In this document: piece by piece, positions 27,179-35,481 of the stretch | How the letters are laid out: each line of letters starts with the position of its first letter | How positions within the stretch are numbered: position 1 is the stretch's first letter | DNA from: Bin80 sp965220365 | GTDB lineage: Bacteria > Bacteroidota > Rhodothermia > Rhodothermales > Bin80 | Reading direction: 5' to 3' | Assembly: GCA_965220365.1 (NCBI GenBank) | Contig: OZ244823.1 | Location: 186,001 to 250,000 of the forward strand | Length of the DNA stretch: 64,000 nucleotides | Made by a program: the position numbers and the translations under genes | The notes under the pieces: model-generated | What the model was told of the DNA's origin: nothing | Seen by the model: only the letters and a program-made list of their open reading frames with translations | Databases searched by the model: none

Positions 27179-28387
27179 ATGCATGAATCCCTGACACCCA
27201 CCCCATCTAATTTCGCCCCCGACCGTGGCCCTGCCAAGTATTTTCATGGGCGGGAAGAGATACTGAGTACCTTCGGTAAAATTTTGAATTACTCAACCGA
27301 AAATAGGTGGGGAACGACCTTCCTGATTCAGGGTGCGCCCGGTGCAGGAAAGACCGCACTTCTTTATGAATGTGAACGACTGGCGCAAAAGAGTAAATGG
27401 GAGACCACGGAAATTTCTTCAGCAGCCCTCTGGGATCCGAACGAATTACAACAGTCGCTCAAATTAAGAAGAACATGGAAGGTCGGAGGTGGGTCTGCAC
27501 GAGTTGGGGTTTCTGGCTTTGGAGAGGCGGAAATCAATGCAGAAAGATCTCCCCAGACCGTAAAGAATCTACTCCGAGGGGGCAAGAAACCACCGCTACT
27601 ACTCACATTCGATGAAGCACAGACATTGGGTATGAAGGATGAGCTTCCCGCAGACCAAATTAATACTGTACGCCATATACTCAACTCCATTCATAATGGC
27701 AGACTGGCTCGCCCCGTCATCTTGATCGCAGCAGGACTGGGAACAACGGCAGATGCTTTTGGGGTACTTGGGATTTCGAGGTTTGAGAAAGACGCCTTTG
27801 TGCAACTAGGGGCGTTGGGGAAAGAAGCTGAACGCACGGTTCTACACGACTGGCTCACGAAGGATGGAGGGGCCAACACGAGCGCTACTACCGCTTGGAT
27901 TGATGCGATTGCCCAAGAAACGCATGGATGGCCTCAACACATCTTGTCATATGTGAAGCCCGCACTGGATCAACTGCATGCAGACAATGGTGTGATGACG
28001 GCAAAGGGATTGAGTGCTGTTCTGGCGGCGGGGCGTACGGGACGGTCTCTGTACTATGAGCAACGGACGCGAGGTCTTTATAGAGGGCAACTCCACTGCA
28101 TAGCAAGATCTATCGCAGATGTCCCAGCGGGAAATCATGTTGATCACGCTGTCATCATGTCATCCTTATCCCAAGACTACGGTCACGATGAAGCAGAGAA
28201 AATATTCCACCAAGCGCTGCATAAGGGTGTACTGGACGAGCGCGACAACCACTTTGTTGTCTCCATCCCCTCAATGCATGATTGGCTGGTGTCAAAGTAC
28301 GCCCGCGAGCAGGTGGATATCTCTCGCGAGACGCTGCGCATCCCGAACTTGGATGACCGGAGTTCTGACATAGACTTTGGCCGCTGA
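27179..28387 (+). CDS. AAA/STAND-like P-loop ATPase with C-terminal winged-helix-like region
   Basis: 402 aa. An N-terminal P-loop domain (GREEILSTFGKIL, Walker A GAPGAGKT around residue 60, Walker B LLLTFDEAQTL) resembles ORC/Cdc6- or STAND-type ATPases. Residues after ~280 (LSAVLAAGRTGRSLYYEQRTRGLYRGQLHCIARSIADVP..., VIMSSLSQDYGHDEAEKIFHQALHKGVLDERDNHFVVSIPSMHDWLVSKYA) look like a winged-helix region. No nuclease motif is visible. The gene is convergent with the dprA-like/recQ operon, 37 bp from its end, so it may belong to the same accessory module, but no direct link is shown. Function unknown. Confidence 0.78.
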   Translation: MHESLTPTPSNFAPDRGPAKYFHGREEILSTFGKILNYSTENRWGTTFLIQGAPGAGKTALLYECERLAQKSKWETTEISSAALWDPNELQQSLKLRRTWKVGGGSARVGVSGFGEAEINAERSPQTVKNLLRGGKKPPLLLTFDEAQTLGMKDELPADQINTVRHILNSIHNGRLARPVILIAAGLGTTADAFGVLGISRFEKDAFVQLGALGKEAERTVLHDWLTKDGGANTSATTAWIDAIAQETHGWPQHILSYVKPALDQLHADNGVMTAKGLSAVLAAGRTGRSLYYEQRTRGLYRGQLHCIARSIADVPAGNHVDHAVIMSSLSQDYGHDEAEKIFHQALHKGVLDERDNHFVVSIPSMHDWLVSKYAREQVDISRETLRIPNLDDRSSDIDFGR

Positions 28388-28424
28388 TTGGACCGACAAT
28401 AAGGGGTGTCTTGGGGGATAGCCG

Positions 28425-29339
28425 TTATCCGGCATAGTCGCTTGGAATAAGATCTTTGTCTTTCCACAATTTGACGCCTGTCTCCCTAAGCTTTTTCCCC
28501 TCAGGAGAAATACTATGTCCATGCAACAACCAGCAGGCCGCCGGACGCTTACTGGCCACCGTCGTCGTTTTGAATTGATCCTCTCTCGGTTTCGTTTTTG
28601 AATTTGCACCGTCAACATATAATATCTCCTCGGCAAATCCCGCTGCCAGTAAACTGACCGTTGCTGTTTCACCAGATTCTTTCGGCGCTTTCGGACTCTG
28701 CGCCGTGACCATCACCAATTGATCGCTACTGATTGCTTGGCGGTAGGCTTTTTGTAAACGCTGCTTCAGTTTCCCATCGTGCAGCACCCAAATCACACGT
28801 CCCGGGTGCCCTTGTACTGTCTCCACAATCTTGCGGGCCATCTTGAGATGCCCCGCTACAATCACGGTCCGCCCCTGCTTCGCTGCGTCTGCGGCCGCAT
28901 CGCAAGCTTTCTTGATCCTTCCCTCTGGAATAGCATCCGGCCCGAAAATTGCCAACCCTTCGTAGGCTAACAGGCTTTGATCTCCGGTTCCAAAAAGTAA
29001 CGGCGGCGCATCATTACGCATACTCGCTCGAATTGCTTTGGGATAATCTGAATCGCTGCGAGCAAGTACCCAATAACCTTTTCGCTGCCACTCCTCCAGA
29101 CAGAATCCAAGGTTAATCCGACGACCTAGCAACCAACGAAGACGATCCGAACTGACTCTTGGAATCTCTGGCAAAGACTGAGTTTCGAGCAGGTCTCGGG
29201 GCCACTTCCCGAGTTGGTAAAGAGCTGTAGCTACCCGATTGTACTCTGCACCTCCGAGCGGCTTGAACTCTTCCTCCCCTCCTTGAAATGCACACAGAAG
29301 CAGGATCGCATAGGCATCATCCGTGAGAAAGTGCTTCAT
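28425..29339 (-). CDS. DprA/SMF-like (SLOG fold) protein, second copy
   Basis: 304 aa. Shares with the upstream paralogue the block LGFxLEEWQR-YW...YPKxxRxxxRxxxPPxLFGTGDxxLL, which is the DprA/SMF entry into the Rossmann-like domain. Classical DprA residues have drifted: the usual GSR is GPD here (LAIFGPDAIPEG), and the SGxAxGID loop is replaced by VAGHLKMARKIVE. ssDNA/RecA-loading function of normal DprA therefore cannot be assumed. The likely fold is SLOG, which in other systems senses or processes nucleotides. It is last in the recQ-dprA-dprA operon, 93 bp after its paralogue. Confidence 0.78.
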   Translation of the reverse strand: MKHFLTDDAYAILLLCAFQGGEEEFKPLGGAEYNRVATALYQLGKWPRDLLETQSLPEIPRVSSDRLRWLLGRRINLGFCLEEWQRKGYWVLARSDSDYPKAIRASMRNDAPPLLFGTGDQSLLAYEGLAIFGPDAIPEGRIKKACDAAADAAKQGRTVIVAGHLKMARKIVETVQGHPGRVIWVLHDGKLKQRLQKAYRQAISSDQLVMVTAQSPKAPKESGETATVSLLAAGFAEEILYVDGANSKTKPREDQFKTTTVASKRPAACWLLHGHSISPEGKKLRETGVKLWKDKDLIPSDYAG

Positions 29340-29432
29340 TTTTCACCAGAATAATACATCCGGTACAGTTGTATTTTCCAGATCATCGGAATTCATTTGT
29401 GCTGTGCGTTGCCCAATCACTCATATCCGCAT

Positions 29433-30575
29433 CTACATTGATTCAAATAAATTAGCCTGTTTTCCAAATCTCACAGAAACCTGAATCCTCGGAGGATCCG
29501 CCTTTTTTGTATCACTTTTTTCAGTTCCAGCATCCGCTTTCGTCTTATCCTCCGCACTGTCTCCAGTAACCGATGACTCAGGGGATTCTTCCTGCATCAT
29601 TTCGCCTTCAGGCTCTGCCAATTGTGGAGGCTCGTGAGAACTGATTTCCGCGCGACCTTCAAACAAACCCTCATGAGCCGCCATCTCCATATCAATCCAT
29701 GAGTTTGCACCTGCTTCAAGCAGGCGTTCCGCTGCCGCGGTAGCTTGACCCATGCACCATACAAAGCACTTTCTCTGATCCAGTACACGGTACATAGCAT
29801 CTTCCATGCAGTAACGATCCCCGCTGAGCTCTGTACCATCTATATACATCGCTGAATCACAAAGGGCCATGGCAACGCGTCCGACCTCCGGTTCCTGCGT
29901 GAGCGGACGTTTATCGACAGGACTTCGCCCTGAGAGCATCATGAATTTACCAGCAGCCTTTGCTCGGCGAAGTGATTTTCGAAGCGGCTCTCCAAATACT
30001 GGACCTTGAAGCACCCAAATCACAGATCCTCCACTACTAATTCCAGATTCGACCACTCCAGCCGAGATCGTCTGTTTGCCCGCTGCGATAATGATACGAT
30101 GATGCTGAGCACAGAATGCGGCCATGGCTCGGGCGTGTTCGTTGGAGTGCCCCATCACCTGGTCTGGACCAATCACGGCCGTTGCACCTTGATCCAGTAA
30201 TTTGGGATCTCCCGTGCCAAAAAGTACTGGAGGGGAAGATGATCTAAGATGTTGACGAACTCGCTTCGGATAGGCAGCATCTCCCCGGCCGACAATCCAG
30301 TAATCTCTTCGCTGCCACTCTTCTAAATAGAACCCCAAAGTAATACTCCGACCCAGAAGTGCGATCAAGCGCTCAGCGCTGATTCTTGTTTCCTGAGCTG
30401 CCGTTTCCACACATGTTCGATCAACCAGATTCTCTGGTCGGTAGTCATGCTGATGGAGCCACCGCACAAGCGTATTATACTCTGGAATCTCAAGGGGGAG
30501 GTACTCCCCTTCTACTCCAAGCCAAGTGCAGAGGAGCATCGTTACATTGGTGTCACCCGACAGTGGCCAAGTCAT
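29433..30575 (-). CDS. DprA/SMF-like (SLOG fold) protein, first copy, with low-complexity tail
   Basis: 380 aa from the ATG at 30575, one base after the recQ stop, so coupled translation is likely. Residues ~80-140 (LLGRSITLGFYLEEWQRRDYWIVGRGDAAYPKRVRQHLRSSSPPVLFGTGDPKLL) match DprA/SMF. The Rossmann-like part has AVIGPD in place of the usual GSR and IIIAAGKQTISAGVVESGISSGGSVIWVLQGPVF in the region of the ligand loop. The last ~90 residues are rich in Glu, Pro, Ser and Lys and end in a short basic segment RIQVSVRFGKQANLFESM, possibly a partner-binding peptide. Not a standard competence DprA. Confidence 0.8.
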   Translation of the reverse strand: MTWPLSGDTNVTMLLCTWLGVEGEYLPLEIPEYNTLVRWLHQHDYRPENLVDRTCVETAAQETRISAERLIALLGRSITLGFYLEEWQRRDYWIVGRGDAAYPKRVRQHLRSSSPPVLFGTGDPKLLDQGATAVIGPDQVMGHSNEHARAMAAFCAQHHRIIIAAGKQTISAGVVESGISSGGSVIWVLQGPVFGEPLRKSLRRAKAAGKFMMLSGRSPVDKRPLTQEPEVGRVAMALCDSAMYIDGTELSGDRYCMEDAMYRVLDQRKCFVWCMGQATAAAERLLEAGANSWIDMEMAAHEGLFEGRAEISSHEPPQLAEPEGEMMQEESPESSVTGDSAEDKTKADAGTEKSDTKKADPPRIQVSVRFGKQANLFESM

Positions 30576-30576
30576 C

Positions 30577-32676
30577 TTATTCAGCCAAATTTCGCTTGAC
30601 CAATGCAGCTGGCAAAACTGCAGGGCAACCGTCATAGCGCAGAAGCGCTGCTAATGTTGTCATTGTCCAACCACTTGCGATTATATCATCAATCAGGATT
30701 GTCGGCTGCTTACACACCTTCTCCACTGTAAATGCATCTGCAATATTGCGGGCACGCTGGATCGAATTCTTTTGTTCACTTTGCCGCCCCCCTATACCGG
30801 TCCTTGAGACTGCGCGAACCAAACGCAAATCAAATCGGTCAGCAACAACTCCTGCCAGAATTGCCACATGCTGTCCACCCTTGTGCGGTGGCACGTACGT
30901 GACACACCGAAATTTCGAAACCTTTTTCTTCAACACTCTAACAAACGCCTCCACAACTTTGTCAGAATACCGCTCTGCATACATCCTCTCTTTTAGAATC
31001 TGATCACTAAGCCCCCCTTCAAAAGCTCTACAAAGAGCAATCCCCCACTCCGCGCGATACTCCGACCTGATTGTGTCCGTCTCATGAATTGGATGGTCTG
31101 AGAGAAGAGAGATCGGCCATCTCTGACTGGGATAGATCGAGATTTTGCGCTTGGCCATAAACCGTTCGGCTTCACGAACCAATTCTGCTTTGGGCTGATA
31201 CGACTTACCTGCCCTGTTTGTACAGTTTTGGCATCGCCCACAACGCGTTGCAGTCTTGTCATCCAGGGCACGCTGTAAAAATGCCATCAGGCACCCCCTG
31301 TGATCCATGTACTCGCGCATCTGAAGCTGCTCACGTTCACGAATCTGTCGTAACCGAGCAATTTTCTCTGAGGGAATTTGAAATCCTTCCGCCTCTCCCG
31401 TTGCAAACCATATCCCCCGCTCCAGTACGACAGGAGCAGGAGATTCGAGTGAGGCAAGCTTGAGTACTTTTTCAATCCTGCTTTTTTTGAGGTTGACCTG
31501 TAACATAATTTCGGGGAGAGTCAGCCCACCATCGGCCTCTTCCAGTACTCCAAGAACCCGATCAATCTCCTTTGGGGGGGGATAGGCGTTGTCCAAAAAG
31601 TAATCCGCAATTTGCTCGTCTTCTTTCCCCCACATCAAAAATCCGTATGCATCTTTAATGCCTCGACCAGCGCGCCCCACCTGTTGGTAATAATGCACTA
31701 CTGACCCCGGACGCTGATAATGGATAATGAATTTTAGATCCGGCTTGTCGAAGCCCATTCCGAGAGCAATGGTTGCGACCAGAACTTTCAACTCGTTCTT
31801 CAGGAGCGCATCTTCTAGTTCTTCCCTCTCTCCCGTATCTCCGTAGTAGGCATGTGCATTTATCTCCTTGGATTTAAGCCAGTCTGCAACCAGATCCGCA
31901 TCCTTGCGCGTAAGCACATAAATGATTCCACTCCCATCCAAATGTGGCACCACTTGGGCAATCCAAGCCAGTCTTACCTGAGGATCTGTTAACTTGAGGT
32001 TGTAAAGCTGCAGGCTACGCCGAATCAGACTCCCCCGTGTCACCTGAATATCCCCGCCCAGTTGATCGCGGACATCCTCAACAACCCGGTCATTTGCCGT
32101 CGCAGTCGTAGCAACAATCGCAGCTCCTTCTGGAATCATTTCTTGAACTCTGCGAATGCGCTGATAATCAGGCCGAAAATCATGCCCCCAATCCGAAATA
32201 CAATGTGCTTCATCAATAATCAGCATCCCGAATCCACCTTTCACCATTGGGAGCGTCTTTGAGAAAAATCCTTCATTTGCCAGCCGCTCAGGTGTGATCA
32301 TGAGCAAGTCTACCTCACCTGACTTGAGTTCTTTATGGATTTCACGCCAAGAATCAAAATTGTCCGAAGTCATCCTGCGAGCATTCAGCCCAAGTGCATC
32401 TGCTGCCGACTCCTGATTACGCATCAATGCCAAGAGGGGGGAAATCATGAGTGAAGGGCCTGCCCCCCGCTCCCGTCTGAGCTTGGTTGCAATCGTATAG
32501 ACCATTGTTTTTCCCCAACCCGTACGCTGCACGACCAGGGCTCGATTCCCACTTACGGCCTGTTCAATACTCTCCCACTGACCGTCGTGAAACTCGGCCT
32601 CCTGATTGCCGACTGCATCACGGAGATAACCAGTGGCAACTTCCCTGACGGTTTGCGGATTCCTCAGAGATGGCAT
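30577..32676 (-). CDS. recQ: RecQ-family DNA helicase fused to a phosphoribosyltransferase-like C-terminus
   Basis: 699 aa. Superfamily 2 helicase motifs: Walker A TGWGKT (52-57), DEAH (155-158) in IIDEAHCISDWGHDFRPDY, TATAND (191-196), ATIALGMGFDKPD and motif VI QQVGRAGRG (331-339). A RecQ zinc region follows with C462, C479, C482 and C485. Beyond residue ~520 it departs from ordinary RecQ: ISLLSDHPIHETDTIRSEYRAEWGIALC..., then ILIDDIIASGWTM (660-672), which has the acidic pair and small-residue turn of the PRPP-binding loop of ComF-like phosphoribosyltransferases. It heads an operon with two DprA-like genes. A role in DNA defence, repair or uptake is inferred from this fusion and company. 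It starts 6 bp after an unrelated exported protease gene. Confidence 0.88.
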   Translation of the reverse strand: MPSLRNPQTVREVATGYLRDAVGNQEAEFHDGQWESIEQAVSGNRALVVQRTGWGKTMVYTIATKLRRERGAGPSLMISPLLALMRNQESAADALGLNARRMTSDNFDSWREIHKELKSGEVDLLMITPERLANEGFFSKTLPMVKGGFGMLIIDEAHCISDWGHDFRPDYQRIRRVQEMIPEGAAIVATTATANDRVVEDVRDQLGGDIQVTRGSLIRRSLQLYNLKLTDPQVRLAWIAQVVPHLDGSGIIYVLTRKDADLVADWLKSKEINAHAYYGDTGEREELEDALLKNELKVLVATIALGMGFDKPDLKFIIHYQRPGSVVHYYQQVGRAGRGIKDAYGFLMWGKEDEQIADYFLDNAYPPPKEIDRVLGVLEEADGGLTLPEIMLQVNLKKSRIEKVLKLASLESPAPVVLERGIWFATGEAEGFQIPSEKIARLRQIREREQLQMREYMDHRGCLMAFLQRALDDKTATRCGRCQNCTNRAGKSYQPKAELVREAERFMAKRKISIYPSQRWPISLLSDHPIHETDTIRSEYRAEWGIALCRAFEGGLSDQILKERMYAERYSDKVVEAFVRVLKKKVSKFRCVTYVPPHKGGQHVAILAGVVADRFDLRLVRAVSRTGIGGRQSEQKNSIQRARNIADAFTVEKVCKQPTILIDDIIASGWTMTTLAALLRYDGCPAVLPAALVKRNLAE

Positions 32677-32682
32677 AGACGC

Positions 32683-35184
32683 TCAATGACTACACCAGTC
32701 GGTGGCGGTGGCAGCGAGGAATGCATGCTGCATCTGCCGGCGTGCCTCCGAACCGATTGGGGATCCCGGGGGGATCGTGGAGCGGACTAGGCGTTCTTCC
32801 GCCTCATATTCTCTGAAGAGATAACGTTCAATATCGGCGAGCACCATCTGACGGTGGTAACGGGTTTCCCGATCATTCTGAGAGACTCTGCTGTCTGGAA
32901 TCCACTCCGCAAACTCACGCAGTCGCTCTACAACTAAAGCTCTGACTGCAGGAGCGGCCTCCCGGTTACTGGCCAACCCAATCAACTCATCAATCCATAC
33001 CTGCTGTACGACACGCTGCAATTCGGCCTCGTACGGGTCATCCGCTACGGACACCCCCCAGACCATATCACTGACGAGTTCCATTACCCCATGAAAATCG
33101 GGTAATGTGGCATCCCGATCCGTCTGATAGGCCATGCGAGCGGCACGCTCGGGGTTCAGAATTTGTGTAAATACCATGGTAGCAACCGCAGCAGCAGGAG
33201 TATAAGGGTCAAACGTCAAGCCCGTATGTCGCTGAAACAGTTCCCGGTGCATCGGAAATCCAGGGGGACGCGGCGGCAAATTCAGCCGCACGCTTTCTGG
33301 AACCCGGAGAGCCCCAGCCGAAACGGCCTCCAGGAGCACCTCCAGTGCCTCTTCCTGAACCGCACCTTCAACCGGCTCAATCAATGCCTGTTGGTCTCCA
33401 CGCATCGCATAGGTGTAGGTCACGCCACCAAGTAATTTGGCTGTCGCCTCTATCTGGTAGCGATGTCGCAGGTAAAGCGGAACGAGCACTTCCTCCATGG
33501 TCGCCATTGGCTGACCTGTACGGATCACCTCCTCCCCAAAACGTGCCATGGCGGCTTCGCGGACCGCCATTTCATGGCGAAGGGCACGAACCATATCATC
33601 GCCGTTATCCCATAGATTGGAGAGCGGATGTGCCGCACCAGTCGGGCGAGAATCCGCATCGGTGATATAATACAGTCCATCTTCCCATGCCCGCTGCAGA
33701 ATCGCGTCCAGTAAAGCCTTCTCACTGTCGTCTGGCAGTGGCTGTGCGTACCCATAAGCAATTGCAACCTTGTCCCACTCACCGATACCGGTCGCATACG
33801 CCGCCTCCAATTCAATCTCTCCGTTCTCATCTAGCACAGCATACGGAGCAGGATAATCCATTACAGATGCACGGCCATTGACCGAAGAGGCAAAATTATG
33901 ACTGAGTCCCAGCGTGTGCCCGACTTCATGTGCAGATAATTGCCGGATCCGTGCCAGCGACATGGATAGCATCGGATCATCCGCTGTGAGGGAATCTCTA
34001 TAAGGAGCCAAGAGCCCTTCGGCAATGAGATAATCCTGCCGCACTCTGAGTGAGCCAAGCGAAACGTGCCCCTTGATGATTTCACCAGTGCGCGGATCTG
34101 TCACGCTCGAACCGTAACTCCAGCCTCGCGTCGCACGGTGAATCCACTGGATCGTATTGTATCGTACATCCATGGGATCCGCATCCTCAGGCAGCATCTC
34201 AATTTGAAAGGCATTGGAAAACCCTGCTGCCTCAAATGCATCCGCCCACCACTGGGCACCATCCAGAAGTGCTCCCCTGACTGGTTCCGGCGTGCCTGGG
34301 TCCAGATAGTAGATGATCGAAGACACTGGGTCACTCATGACTGAATCCGGGTGCTGCTTGATCAGGCGATGCCGCCGGATATAGCGCCTCCTCATGTCTT
34401 CCCCAATCGGTGCCGCATAATCCATGTAACTAATCGAACCATAGCCGGCCCCGGGATGGAAAACTCTCGGCGTATATCCATCATCGGGCAACATCACAAA
34501 TGAGTGCCTCACGCTCAGAGTTACGGAATAGGGGTCCGCTGCCACATCACGTACATAACGCCCGGGAGCCGTGGATGTAAAAGTGATTCGCGCTTCCATC
34601 TCTGTGTTGTTTGGGAATGCTTTGAGCATGGAAGGAACCGGAGCACTGCGACTCTTATCCAGACTGAAACTGCCCTGCTGTGCGCCCCGCAATCTGCGAA
34701 CAACATCGTTCGCATCCCGAACAACGAAATCCGTCGCATTCACAAGCACTTTCCCGGCTTCCTCTGCTTCCACCTTGAACCCCCAGATAATCGCTTCGGC
34801 AAAGGCTTCACGTACCGATGCACGCTCTGACTCTGACTCTGACTCGGCGCGATAGCGCAGATTCGGCATGACCAACAGAATTTTGGGGCCGCTACGCTCA
34901 AAGCGGACCAGACGTGTACTGCCCAATTGGCTCCGATCCAGTCCAATATCGTTTGACCCCAAACCCGCAGGCATCGAGGTCACATAAATAAATTCCTGAC
35001 CCAGAGCAGGTATTTCCAGGTAGATCTCTCCACTGTCTGCATTCCAGTATATCGGAAAAAATCCGTCGCGTTTATCCATGCCCGAAGTTTTCTCGGTAAT
35101 GGATGTGCCCCCCTGTCCATACGCTGGCACAGAGGCAAGGCATAGAAGCAGGAACATGTAAAAAAAGCGTATAGGAACATTCAT
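32683..35184 (-). CDS. Exported zinc-dependent metalloprotease (DUF5117/DUF4953-type)
   Basis: 833 aa from the ATG at 35184, which gives a good signal peptide (MNVPIRFFYMFLLLCLASVPAYGQ); a longer frame upstream is less convincing. Around residue 415 the extended metzincin motif HEVGHTLGLSH supplies three zinc histidines and the catalytic Glu. The upstream blocks (GFFPIYWNADSGEIYLEIPALGQEFIYVTSMPAGLGSNDIGLDRSQLG, PTDPYSVTLSVRHSFVMLPDDGYTPRVFHPGAGYGS-like) are typical of the large DUF5117-DUF5118 proteases found in Bacteroidota relatives. Probably periplasmic or surface located; substrate unknown. Its 5' end faces atpD across ~300 bp. recQ follows 6 bp downstream. Confidence 0.86.
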   Translation of the reverse strand: MNVPIRFFYMFLLLCLASVPAYGQGGTSITEKTSGMDKRDGFFPIYWNADSGEIYLEIPALGQEFIYVTSMPAGLGSNDIGLDRSQLGSTRLVRFERSGPKILLVMPNLRYRAESESESERASVREAFAEAIIWGFKVEAEEAGKVLVNATDFVVRDANDVVRRLRGAQQGSFSLDKSRSAPVPSMLKAFPNNTEMEARITFTSTAPGRYVRDVAADPYSVTLSVRHSFVMLPDDGYTPRVFHPGAGYGSISYMDYAAPIGEDMRRRYIRRHRLIKQHPDSVMSDPVSSIIYYLDPGTPEPVRGALLDGAQWWADAFEAAGFSNAFQIEMLPEDADPMDVRYNTIQWIHRATRGWSYGSSVTDPRTGEIIKGHVSLGSLRVRQDYLIAEGLLAPYRDSLTADDPMLSMSLARIRQLSAHEVGHTLGLSHNFASSVNGRASVMDYPAPYAVLDENGEIELEAAYATGIGEWDKVAIAYGYAQPLPDDSEKALLDAILQRAWEDGLYYITDADSRPTGAAHPLSNLWDNGDDMVRALRHEMAVREAAMARFGEEVIRTGQPMATMEEVLVPLYLRHRYQIEATAKLLGGVTYTYAMRGDQQALIEPVEGAVQEEALEVLLEAVSAGALRVPESVRLNLPPRPPGFPMHRELFQRHTGLTFDPYTPAAAVATMVFTQILNPERAARMAYQTDRDATLPDFHGVMELVSDMVWGVSVADDPYEAELQRVVQQVWIDELIGLASNREAAPAVRALVVERLREFAEWIPDSRVSQNDRETRYHRQMVLADIERYLFREYEAEERLVRSTIPPGSPIGSEARRQMQHAFLAATATDWCSH

Positions 35185-35481
35185 GGTCAATTGAGTCTGT
35201 TGTGGGCGAAATGGAATAAAGGGAAGGGATCTCGGTTCCATCCGTCGCAGCAATATAGATATTTCGCCGCTTGGTTCACGAACTGGGGCTTCGAACTCTA
35301 AAAAATGAAGCCATTTTTCGCTAGCCTCGTTAAACCGTGTTTGCTAATCGGCAACCCATCGCGATGAACGGCCCTGTCCGTCGAATTCACGGTTTATTTG
35401 AGCCTTCACTGGATTCTTCAAAGGGCGGCTTTGTCGCAGAGTTGCGTATTTTTTCCGTTCAACAAAATCTCGCTTAATAAC
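35185..35481. promoter_or_regulatory. Divergent promoter region, metalloprotease / atpD
   Basis: About 300 bp between two divergent starts. It holds a short AT-rich hairpin, AAAAATG (35301-35307) and its mirror CATTTTT (35312-35318), and no gene. Promoter boxes cannot be pinned down, but both the exported protease and the atpD-atpC pair must be transcribed from here. Confidence 0.4.

Noticed and set aside
31574..31582. G8 tract inside recQ as a phase-variation site
   Set aside because: The recQ frame is intact across it, and no second frame completes a protein.
35301..35318. AT-rich hairpin upstream of atpD
   Set aside because: Only a 7-bp AT stem; too weak to call a terminator or operator.
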